From the NCBI GenBank assembly GCA_035487355.1, contig DATHMF010000006.1, positions 185,762-249,761 on the forward strand: DNA of 64,000 nt. The letters are read 5' to 3'. The position numbers and the translations under genes are program-made. Positions 28,001 to 35,953 of the stretch are shown piece after piece; the stretch's first letter is position 1, and every line of letters starts with the position of its first letter. Under the pieces are notes generated by a model. The model was given only the letters and a program-made list of their open reading frames with translations, had not been told where the DNA came from and did no database searches. The stretch comes from Terriglobales bacterium. GTDB taxonomy: Bacteria > Acidobacteriota > Terriglobia > Terriglobales > Acidobacteriaceae.

Positions 28001-28787
28001 GGCGACGTTTGCAAGCTCTACTTTGATACCAGGCTCGCACGTCTTCACAGCCGTCTACAGCGGTGACACTTTCCGCAGTGGCAACATCTCCAATGCAATT
28101 ACACAAGTTGTCAATCAAGCAGCGACCACAACCACCCTGACTTCTTCACTCAATCCCAGTGCCTTCGGTGCGGGCAACCCGCCTACTTTTACAGCTACGG
28201 TGACGACAAACAATGGACTAACAACCGTGGAAGGCGGAACTGTGACGTTCAAAGATGGAGCGGCCACGTTAGGCACAAGCACTATCTTGCCTGACGACAC
28301 AGGACAAACCACATTCACTCCGGCATCCAACACAGTCCTGGGGCTGGGCACTCATCCCATTACGGCTATTTATCAAGGTGACGCTACTCCTGCAAACTGG
28401 GGCCCCAGTACGAGCAGCGTTCTCAATCAAGTGGTTAAGCCGCCAACTTCAACTACCCTGGCGGCGCAGATCAATGGCAAACCTGCCGGCGGAACTGCAT
28501 ACTTTACCCGCAACCCGGCCCAAAAGCTGATACTCGCGATAACTGTAACGGGAAATGCTGGTACTCCGACCGGGGCGGTGACCGTAACTTCGGGCAACGT
28601 AATACTAGGTCCACCAATAACCTTGGTGACGGTGAATTCAACCACAGCCACTGCAACGTTCCAGGTAACCGGCCTGCGGGTGGGACTGAACCAGATTAAT
28701 GCTGTTTTCCCTCCAACTGGCCCGTACGCGGGAAGCACCTCGAACACAGTCATGGTGTATCAGTCGCCACGGCCGAAGGTACATTAG
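25095..28787 (+). CDS. Giant secreted SBBP beta-propeller / Ig-like repeat protein
   Basis: 1230 residues with a signal peptide (about 1-33). Residues ~45-310 form the N-terminal domain common to SBBP proteins ([61 protein letters not shown]). Seven SBBP blades follow (about 310-810), each marked by [FY]STYLGG and GNAYV[ST]G-type text. Next are a choice-of-anchor/ASH-like beta domain (about 815-915; [30 protein letters not shown]) and three Big_3-type Ig repeats to the end. AGAGGAG lies eight bases before ATG. Such proteins are abundant in Acidobacteriota and presumed cell-surface; function is unknown, adhesion or glycan binding is a guess. Confidence 0.85.
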   Translation: [1230 protein letters not shown]

Positions 28788-29055
28788 GGCGTGTTCGTCC
28801 GCGGTGAGCTTTTCTGAGTACCAAGTACTAAGTACAGTTTTTTACGTCCCGAGCTAGCAGGGGGTACCTACCCTAAACCGATCTGCGTAAATCTGCGACC
28901 ATCTGCAGCGGCTTTTTCTGAGTACTGAGTACTATTCTCCGCCTCTGTTATCCTAAAAAGCTGCGGTTCCATTACATGTCACTGCACAAACTCCTCTCCG
29001 GCACTTAAAATTGTGCTTCAAGGAACTTTTTTCAAACTAGCTTTTTCGGACGACC
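28788..29055. other. Intergenic region with short repeats
   Basis: No gene is seen. It contains agtac-rich repeats (gagtaccaagtactaagtac at about 28816; gagtactgagtact near 28920) and an agctagca-ggggtacc element near 28853, resembling dispersed intergenic repeats. It presumably holds the promoter of the aminotransferase. Confidence 0.4.
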
Positions 29056-30240
29056 ATGGAAGACTTTTCAAGAATCAAACGCCTGCCGCCGTACGTGTTC
29101 AACATCACTACGGAGCTGAAGAACGCCGCGCGCAAACGCGGAGAAGACATCATTGATTTCGGCATGGGCAATCCCGACGGCCCGACGCCCAAGGCCATTG
29201 TGGACAAGCTGATTGAAGCGGTGCAGCGCCCGGCCACGCACCGCTACTCGGTCTCGCGCGGCATTCCGCGTCTGCGCAAGGCTATCTGCGATTGGTACAA
29301 GAGGCGTTACAACGTAGAGCTCAACCCGCAGACAGAAGCGATTGTGACCATCGGCTCCAAGGAGGGCATCGCCCACCTCTGTCTGGCGACACTCGATCGG
29401 GGAGATACGGTGCTGGTGCCGAACCCCAGTTATCCCATTCATGTTTACGGCCCGGTGATTGCCGGCGCGGATATCCGCAGTGTACCCATGAAAGCAGGGG
29501 TTGATTTCCTGGCCGAGCTGGAGCAGGCGCTGCGCCTGATGTATCCGCGGCCCAAGCTTCTGATTCTGAACTTCCCTTCCAATCCCACTACACAATGCGT
29601 GGACCTGACATTTCTCGAGCGTGTGGTCGCGCTCTGCCAGGAATACAAGCTGTATGTGGTGCACGACCTGGCCTATGCCGACATCGTATTCGACGGCTAT
29701 CGCGCGCCTTCGATCTTGGAAGTACCGAACGCCAAGGAGATCGCGGTAGAGTTTTTTACTTTATCGAAAAGCTACAACATGCCCGGCTGGCGCGTGGGAT
29801 TCATGACGGGGAATCCTAAGCTGGTGGCGGCGCTCAGCCGCCTCAAGAGTTATTTCGATTACGGAACATTTACACCCATTCAGGTCGCGGCCATCCTGGC
29901 GCTGGATGGCCCGCAGGATTGCGTAAAACAAATTTGCGAAAACTATCGCAAGCGCCGCGACGTCCTGGTGCAGGGCCTGAACAAGCTCAACTGGCAGGTT
30001 GAGCTGCCCAAGGCCACCATGTTTGTGTGGGCGCCGATTCCCGAGAGCTATCGCAAACTGGGCTCGCTGGAGTTTTCCAAAAAACTGCTGACCGATGCCA
30101 AGGTGGCGGTAAGCCCGGGTATCGGCTTCGGGGAATACGGCGACGACCACGTGCGCTTTTCCCTGATTGAAAACGAAGAGAGAACGCGCCAGGCAATTCG
30201 CGGCATTAAACACATGTTGAAAGCCGATGGCATGGCGTGA
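29056..30240 (+). CDS. alaC: AlaC-like class I/II aminotransferase
   Basis: 394-residue PLP-dependent enzyme of the LL-DAP-aminotransferase/AlaC group. [68 protein letters not shown] and the Schiff-base block FTLSK238[15 protein letters not shown] match AlaC (glutamate-pyruvate transaminase) very closely. [10 protein letters not shown] and [14 protein letters not shown] at the C-terminus supply the phosphate and carboxylate contacts. It should interconvert pyruvate + glutamate and alanine + 2-oxoglutarate. No operon partner is obvious; the next gene converges on it. Confidence 0.9.
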   Translation: MEDFSRIKRLPPYVFNITTELKNAARKRGEDIIDFGMGNPDGPTPKAIVDKLIEAVQRPATHRYSVSRGIPRLRKAICDWYKRRYNVELNPQTEAIVTIGSKEGIAHLCLATLDRGDTVLVPNPSYPIHVYGPVIAGADIRSVPMKAGVDFLAELEQALRLMYPRPKLLILNFPSNPTTQCVDLTFLERVVALCQEYKLYVVHDLAYADIVFDGYRAPSILEVPNAKEIAVEFFTLSKSYNMPGWRVGFMTGNPKLVAALSRLKSYFDYGTFTPIQVAAILALDGPQDCVKQICENYRKRRDVLVQGLNKLNWQVELPKATMFVWAPIPESYRKLGSLEFSKKLLTDAKVAVSPGIGFGEYGDDHVRFSLIENEERTRQAIRGIKHMLKADGMA

Positions 30241-30254
30241 GTATCCGCCGATTG

Positions 30255-30743
30255 CTATTTCAGGAGGGCCGCGCCCGCCTGAGCGCATTGGCCATCATGG
30301 TCGGGGGTATCTCCCGAGGCGCCGATGGCGCCCACGATCTTGCCATCGATCACCAGCGGCACGCCGCCTTCTACCGGCACTGCGCCTTCAACACCGAGAA
30401 TTCTTAAACCGGTGCCGCCTGCCGCCAAAGCATCCTGAAACGCCCTGGTGGGGCGCTTGAAGCGCGCCGCGGAGCGTGCTTTGTCAATGGCAAGATTGGC
30501 GCTGCCCAGTTGAGTGGCGTCCATCTTCTCGTAATAAACCAGGTTGCCGCTGGGATCAACCACCGCCACTGCCATGTTCCATTTATTTTTGAGCGCTTCC
30601 GCTAACACTCCGGCCGCTGCTTTTTTCGCGTCCTCAAGGGAAACGGATGGACCATATGGGTTGGGCATCATCTGCGCTCCTGCACGCAAGGCGCACAAGG
30701 CAACAACTGCGAAAATCAAAGTCTTTACCGATTTCATTGACAT
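30255..30743 (-). CDS. Exported GlcG/HbpS-family protein
   Basis: 162 residues with a signal peptide (about 1-23, ending RAGA-Q). VSLEDAKKAAAGVLAEALKNKWNMAVAVVDPSGNLVYYEKMDATQLGSANLAIDKARSAARFKRPT is the DUF336 (GlcG/HbpS) fold, and PVEGGVPLVIDGKIVGAIGASG is its conserved C-terminal segment. HbpS members bind haem and oligomerise outside the cell; GlcG members have no settled role. GGAG lies eight bases before ATG. Confidence 0.85.
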   Translation of the reverse strand: MSMKSVKTLIFAVVALCALRAGAQMMPNPYGPSVSLEDAKKAAAGVLAEALKNKWNMAVAVVDPSGNLVYYEKMDATQLGSANLAIDKARSAARFKRPTRAFQDALAAGGTGLRILGVEGAVPVEGGVPLVIDGKIVGAIGASGDTPDHDGQCAQAGAALLK

Positions 30744-31726
30744 GGTGCTTCTCTCCTATCTTTATATATATGACCGCAATTTCAATATTCCACCGCTCCG
30801 AATCGATTCGCCCAGCAAGAGATTGAGACACACAGGAGCGCTCTGCAATTTATCAGATAACACCTCACATGAAAATGCTCTATTAACGATAGAGTTCCCC
30901 GAGGCCGCTCCCTCTTGCATCCAGGAGTATTGATGAAGTACGCTGCAGGGAACTACGAACCCCCAACCTTGGCCGCACATAACCCGGGACCGCACTTGCC
31001 GTGTGGTATCACAGTGATATCAAACCATTTATTTCTCAGGAATTGTTGGTTATCATTGTCCTGGGAAGTGTGTCTGGCGTTCAAGAATGCGGAGCATTTC
31101 TCGGGTGAGCACCAAGTGAGCGCCGGATAGTGCGGGGCGCAACCTTCTTGGGGGCTGCGGAGCCTTATTTGAAATGGTCTTTGAAAATTCGCAAAAGCAG
31201 TGCCCGTTTCTCAGTCCTCAGTGCTGAAAAACGGCCCCCGGATGTTATATATCCAGTAAACACCGCGGACTCTGCGCGACTGCCTCAGCAAGTACCCGCC
31301 GCGACCGCGGCGTTCCCCAGTAAATACGCTGCGATCATGCTGTTTTGTGGTCTCCAACCACTTGCTTGCAAGTGGGGAGGGGGGCTATCAGGAGTGCTGA
31401 CCGGATGCAGAGCTTTGATAACTAAAAGGTAAATGGCGGCTTGCTCACTCCTGATTCAATCCCTGCCAATTCTTGAAACTGGTCTGGTAACTTTTGGCTA
31501 CAAGTCCTTTCATATTCCAAAATTCCAAAGGAGTTACTTTAGTAACGGCCCAATATGAAATAAAGACTCAAACGTATGTCAAAATGGGATCAATAATTCG
31601 GGGGTTTGTGCTGCTCATCAGATTTTAGACACATCGCATGCGGGTCAAATATCGTATACTGTTGCTAACTGACTCCCCAGATTCGTGTAGCGATAATATT
31701 CATTGATCACTTTATCGAGGGGCATA
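30744..31726. other. Gene-poor ~1-kb region
   Basis: The only open frames are short, without ribosome sites or recognisable protein texture. Seen here: TATCAC-a-GTGATA (31007-31019), a short palindrome resembling the one at 17739 but with tighter spacing, and CCACTTGC-tt-GCAAGTGG (31358-31375). It may hold promoters for the genes on both sides or decayed sequence. Confidence 0.5.
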
Positions 31727-33070
31727 ATGGCAGTAGCCACTGACTCGCAAAAAATATCTGGCAATTGGAAGCGCGCCTGCTCTATTTATCCCATCTACAT
31801 GGAACTCTCCAAGCGCTTTGAGCTGGGTATCCCACCTTGCAGCGACCTCGAATCACCATCGGCCCAGACCAACAATGAGGCCCTGGTGCGCGCGGAGCAG
31901 TGGTTTCGTGATGCAGACCATCTGATTGAAGTGCATCACATACGAAAGCTTTTGGGCCAAATTACGCTGGATGAAAATGTCTTGCATGACATCCTTACCC
32001 GGCAACTTGGCAAAGAACCTAAGAGCGAATCGGACCGGGACAAAATAGATTTCCTTCTTGTCCAGTATCTTGCGCAGTGTTTGCCGGCAGGCGTGTCGGC
32101 CCACGAACTCAGTCTTCAGCAGGCCGCCGAGGTGTTGCGGCCAATTCTGGGTGATGCCAGCCAGCCCCAAGCAATTCCGCGCCTGGAAGAGTGCATTGAA
32201 GACCTGAACCGGTCACAAAGTCTTGGCGATTTCATGGACCACATGATTCTCGAACGAGGACGCGCGGTAAAAGTTGCGGGCCGGGAAAAGCCTTTTGATC
32301 CTTTGTCCCTGGTTGCGTTTACGCGTTTCAGCTTCCTGGTGCGGCTTGGCTCAATTCGTCTTGTGCATGAAGATATTCTAGGATTAGACGAAGACCTGAG
32401 GACCCTGGAAAACGCAGGCGTTAAAAAAGTTGATTGCAGCTCAGCCGACCTTTCCAAACATGAATCCTTCGCATCCATCCGTAGGATGAGCGAGAAATGG
32501 AAGCAATCTTTTCCCGGAAAATATTCACAGAACTACTGGTTCACAGATGTTATCCGCGTGCGATCGTGCGTGAAGATGGAAATAGACCGACTGGCAGGCA
32601 AGAAAGCGGGCGAGGAGAGCTCATCCTCGGAAGGTGCCGGCAAAGCCAAGTCGCACGCGAAAGTCGAGGAGTTCCAGCTTAAGAATGAAGTCACGCGCTA
32701 TATTCAAGAGATCGCAAGCCAGGTCAAATCCATAAAAGACGCACGCGCAGCCAACGCAATTAAGCTGGGTGAGTTACGGTTGATGCTTTCTTCCGAAGAG
32801 GTGGAGGCTTTCAGGCATGACTCGGGAGAGACAAATCTTCTGCTTCATAAGGTTGTCGCGGTGCGGGCCCTTCTTCTTACAGCCTTGGATAAGCCCGATA
32901 CTATTGATCTTGCCGCAGCAAAAGTACTGGCGCAATCAGAAGCAGCAATCCTGCAGGAACGGATTGTTGCCGCCAGGGAAAAAGGCGATACCGATGTCAT
33001 GGTCAATCTGACAGCCTGCGCGCGCTCCCTGCAAAAAGCCCTGGACAAAAAAGGTAAGACGACGAATTGA
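31727..33070 (+). CDS. Hypothetical protein, helical, unrecognised family
   Basis: 447 residues from the ATG at 31727, which has GAGGGG four bases upstream. An in-frame TTG at 31703 would add eight residues but lacks a ribosome site. No signal peptide or TM segment. The protein is strongly helical and charged: HHIRKLLGQITLDENVLHDILTRQLGKEP, FLVQYLAQCLP, SQNYWFTDVIRVRSCVKMEIDRL and a C-terminal Ala-rich helical region (AAKVLAQSEAAILQERIVAAREKGD). A charged Ser/Lys linker lies near residues 310-325. I do not recognise a domain and cannot assign a function. It stands alone, upstream of the STN-domain gene. Confidence 0.75.
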   Translation: MAVATDSQKISGNWKRACSIYPIYMELSKRFELGIPPCSDLESPSAQTNNEALVRAEQWFRDADHLIEVHHIRKLLGQITLDENVLHDILTRQLGKEPKSESDRDKIDFLLVQYLAQCLPAGVSAHELSLQQAAEVLRPILGDASQPQAIPRLEECIEDLNRSQSLGDFMDHMILERGRAVKVAGREKPFDPLSLVAFTRFSFLVRLGSIRLVHEDILGLDEDLRTLENAGVKKVDCSSADLSKHESFASIRRMSEKWKQSFPGKYSQNYWFTDVIRVRSCVKMEIDRLAGKKAGEESSSSEGAGKAKSHAKVEEFQLKNEVTRYIQEIASQVKSIKDARAANAIKLGELRLMLSSEEVEAFRHDSGETNLLLHKVVAVRALLLTALDKPDTIDLAAAKVLAQSEAAILQERIVAAREKGDTDVMVNLTACARSLQKALDKKGKTTN

Positions 33071-33201
33071 TATCCTCTTCACTTCTTTCCTTCAGGTTCG
33101 CCCCAACGATGGCTTCGATCGCCTCCTCCTAGCAAGAGATTGATTTCACTATGACGCCCAAAACAATGAAAAGAGGATTATAGTAGTGAGCACTGGATTC
33201 T

Positions 33202-33996
33202 ATGCCCTTGTGCCGCGCCATATCGCAATACTTAATGTTAGGGTTGCTGACGAGCGGGACACTCTACTCGCAAATGCAGGCACCTGCACTGCAACCAGCC
33301 ACTAACCAGACGCCGGGTGCACTGGTTCACAAGAGATCGAGCGGGCAAACGGCGCGTAAGAACCATACCCTGTCTTCATGGCGAGTTGCGCTGCCTCCTT
33401 ACAAATTGCCTCCTTCTCCTCCTCGCATCAGCTACGTCAATGGAGAGCTTACAGTCGTAGCGAACAACTCCACTCTTTCCGATGTGCTGAATGCGATTCA
33501 AAGTGCGACTGGAGCAAAGATCGAAGGAGTCACACCAGCGAGCACCGACCGGGTCTTTGGGCAGTTCGGCCCGGACTCGCCGCGTACCGTGTGTAGTACG
33601 TTGCTCACCGGCTCGGGGTATGACTTCGTTATTATGGAGTCTGCCGACAACCGTGGCTCACTACAGCAAATTATCCTGACAGCACGCTCGACGGAACTGG
33701 CCGATTCGCCATCGTCGCAGAGCGCTGTGGCTTCTGAATCGCCAGCTGGCGATACCAGTGACAGCCAGGATATGGCCGATGCAAACGAGCAGGCCACGGA
33801 TGCGAATCAGGCACAGATGACGCCGGAACAACAGCAACAATTACCACCGCAAGATCAACCATCAACACAAAATCAGCAGGCAACGCAGGGCCAGCAGCCT
33901 GGCGTGGCTCCCACACATCCGCAGCACTGGGGCGCAAACTATCAACCGCCACCGCAAACTACTCAGCAGAATCAGCAAGAACAGCAGCAACACTAG
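33202..33996 (+). CDS. STN-domain (secretin/TonB N-terminal-like) protein with Gln-rich tail
   Basis: 264 residues with a hydrophobic N-terminus (about 8-22) that may be a signal peptide. ISYVNGELTVVANNSTLSDVLNAIQSATGAKIEGV at about 74-110 is an STN-type beta-alpha fold, as found at the start of secretins and FecA-like receptors. The following region (DRVFGQFGPDSPRTVCSTLLTGSGYDFVIMES) is its usual continuation. The last ~90 residues are Gln/Pro-rich and disordered. No secretin pore follows, so it may be a stand-alone adaptor. The ribosome site before ATG is weak. Confidence 0.75.
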   Translation: MPLCRAISQYLMLGLLTSGTLYSQMQAPALQPATNQTPGALVHKRSSGQTARKNHTLSSWRVALPPYKLPPSPPRISYVNGELTVVANNSTLSDVLNAIQSATGAKIEGVTPASTDRVFGQFGPDSPRTVCSTLLTGSGYDFVIMESADNRGSLQQIILTARSTELADSPSSQSAVASESPAGDTSDSQDMADANEQATDANQAQMTPEQQQQLPPQDQPSTQNQQATQGQQPGVAPTHPQHWGANYQPPPQTTQQNQQEQQQH

Positions 33997-34103
33997 ATTT
34001 TCACAGACCAAAAAAGAGGTAATAGTTTGCGAGCCAATGCCAGCATTCTTGTTCCGGTACCTGCTCGGCCTAGAGCCTGAAGTTCCCAGAACGGTATCTT
34101 GGA

Positions 34104-34147
34104 GCAAAAAAGATAGGGCCGGTCCAAATGCTTATTCGGACCGGCCC
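34104..34147 (-). terminator. Rho-independent terminator of the GH18 tandem
   Basis: On the minus strand a perfect 10-bp stem GGGCCGGTCC/GGACCGGCCC (34116-34125, 34138-34147) with a 12-base loop is followed by TATCTTTTTTGC. It lies about 50 bp past the stop of the 34198-35883 gene. Confidence 0.85.
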
Positions 34148-34197
34148 AAGGTTGTGATGGCGACTGCGGCTGTCTTTCCGCCGCAGTCGCTATCTGG

Positions 34198-35883
34198 TTA
34201 TTGGAAGAATTTCAAGAACTCATGGTTGTAGGCCAGCGGTGGTTGGCCGTTACCGTTCGAGGTACTGAGGCCGCCGCTGCCGTTGGGTGTGTCGCGATCG
34301 AACGCCCAGAAACGGATGGTTGCCAGGCCATTGGACTTAGCGAAGTTGCTCAACGTGTCCACATCGGCCAGACTGGTGACCTCGTCCTGGGTATCGTTCT
34401 GACCAATCATGATGGTGACCCCAATGTGGTTCATGGGGATGCCACTCTGCTGGTTCAGTGCTTGCGCGGCTTGGACTGCTGACTGGCCCATGTCGCAGCG
34501 TGCGTTCACCACCACGCAGTTGCCTGGGTTCGCCGAGCCGTAGTCCATCGCCATCAGGTTGACGACGTAGTTCCCGCCCAGCCCCAGCCGCTTGATCTCA
34601 TTGACCACCGTTCCGCCGACGCTTCCGCCGGTGATCGGATTGGCTGCGAGAGTACCTAGCGATGGGATAGTGAAGCTGAATTGCAGGTTGGGGAACTGCT
34701 GCTCGGCCGCCATGGTCGAGGTAATCAGCTCGTCGATCGCCTGCTGCGACTGGCCGCTCTCGATATCGAAGTCGACACCGACCAGGTTCGCAGAGTTATA
34801 TCGGTTGATGAAGCCGATCAACCCTGATCCGCTGGAGCAACTGAATGAGCCTGCTGCCCCGCCGGTACCCAGAATGTATCTCTTGCCGGCGCCGACGAAG
34901 GCCTGCACATTGGTTGCTTCCATGGCTGGCGAGATGCCGGCCCAGCTCTCTGAATCGCAACTGCTGGTGGCAAAGGCCCAGACCAGCGTCGAGTTTGGCA
35001 TGGCGCTGGTGACCGGTTGCACCGAGCCTGTTACCGCCGATCGCTGCGCGCCGGTGTTGAAGTCGGCGTTGATCGTCACGTCTTTGTAGGCGGCATAGAT
35101 GAAGCCCGGAGGCGTGCCTCCGCCACCGCCTTTTGCTGTGGTTACACTGACGGCAGCGCTTTGCCCCGATGAGCCGGCAGAATCCACCGCTGCCACCGTG
35201 AAGCTGTAAGTGGTTTGCGCGGCAAGGCCGAAGACGGTGAAGCTGGTTCCGTTCGATGTCCCAGCTGCGCTTCCGTTCTTGAAAATGGTGTAGCTCACCG
35301 CGCAATTGGAAGCTGCGCTCGCGGCATTCCAACTCAGGTTTGTGCTGCTGCTCGTGGTTCCTGAGGCTGACAAGCCCGTCGGGGTAGAAGGCAGTGTCGA
35401 GCAAGTACTGCAGGCCCCATGTGAAGTCCAGACCTGCCCGCTGCCCGGGGGACCGTTATGCGTGGCCGGGTCGTCACCTTGTGTCCACCAGTTGTTGGTG
35501 TAGTTGATGCCATTGCGGGTCACGAGCGTTCCCGGAGCGGCATAAACCGTGCTTGCATTCCACGCCGGTCCGCATCCGCCGCCACCGCCGCCACCACCGG
35601 GGGGTGGGGTAGGAGTAGGTGTCGGTGTAGGAGTCGGGGTCGGTCCCGGACTGCCGCTGACGGGTTGCCACAGGGCGGGCGTATTGGGAGGCTCCCAGCC
35701 TACGAGTGAGGTGTGAGCCTGGATACACTTATATTCCACACCGTTGAACATCACCAGTGCACCTATCGCGTAGGAAGTATTGGGTTGCCAGTTTGGAATT
35801 GATTGCGCTGAACTTGCCAGCGGGAGGAGGAGCAGCAGCAACAGAATGCAAGTGCTCACAATAATCAGGGGCGTCCTCTTCAT
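34198..35883 (-). CDS. Secreted GH18-family glycosidase with two CBM5/12-like domains and FN3
   Basis: 561 residues from the ATG at 35883, chosen over an in-frame upstream codon because AAGGAG lies seven bases before it. Order: signal peptide (1-26), CBM5/12-like domain ([25 protein letters not shown]), Pro/Thr linker and Gly run, second CBM5/12-like domain (CGPAWNASTVYAAPGTLVTRNG...WW), FN3 domain (LPSTPTGLSASG...SFTVAAVDSAGSSG), then a GH18-type barrel. D371-F-D-I-E375 is the catalytic motif with Glu intact. The extra N-terminal CBM closely matches that of the 23425 chitinase. The gene follows its paralogue by 70 bp and shares its leader. Substrate probably chitin. Confidence 0.9.
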   Translation of the reverse strand: MKRTPLIIVSTCILLLLLLLPLASSAQSIPNWQPNTSYAIGALVMFNGVEYKCIQAHTSLVGWEPPNTPALWQPVSGSPGPTPTPTPTPTPTPPPGGGGGGGGCGPAWNASTVYAAPGTLVTRNGINYTNNWWTQGDDPATHNGPPGSGQVWTSHGACSTCSTLPSTPTGLSASGTTSSSTNLSWNAASAASNCAVSYTIFKNGSAAGTSNGTSFTVFGLAAQTTYSFTVAAVDSAGSSGQSAAVSVTTAKGGGGGTPPGFIYAAYKDVTINADFNTGAQRSAVTGSVQPVTSAMPNSTLVWAFATSSCDSESWAGISPAMEATNVQAFVGAGKRYILGTGGAAGSFSCSSGSGLIGFINRYNSANLVGVDFDIESGQSQQAIDELITSTMAAEQQFPNLQFSFTIPSLGTLAANPITGGSVGGTVVNEIKRLGLGGNYVVNLMAMDYGSANPGNCVVVNARCDMGQSAVQAAQALNQQSGIPMNHIGVTIMIGQNDTQDEVTSLADVDTLSNFAKSNGLATIRFWAFDRDTPNGSGGLSTSNGNGQPPLAYNHEFLKFFQ

Positions 35884-35945
35884 GGTTAAGCTCCTTGGGC
35901 GGTTGTCCACCCGGTTTTTGTAAGTTTTCTACAGCCAACAAAATA
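35803..35945 (-). repeat. 143-bp near-identical leader repeat, copy A
   Basis: It covers the untranslated leader, ribosome site and signal-peptide codons of the 34198 gene. It matches 37328-37470 at 140 of 143 positions by eye. Confidence 0.85.
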
Positions 35946-35953
35946 CATTTGAT

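Noticed and set aside
31130..31432. 100-codon plus-strand frame in the gene-poor region
   Set aside because: GTG/ATG-type start without a ribosome site and no protein-like pattern.
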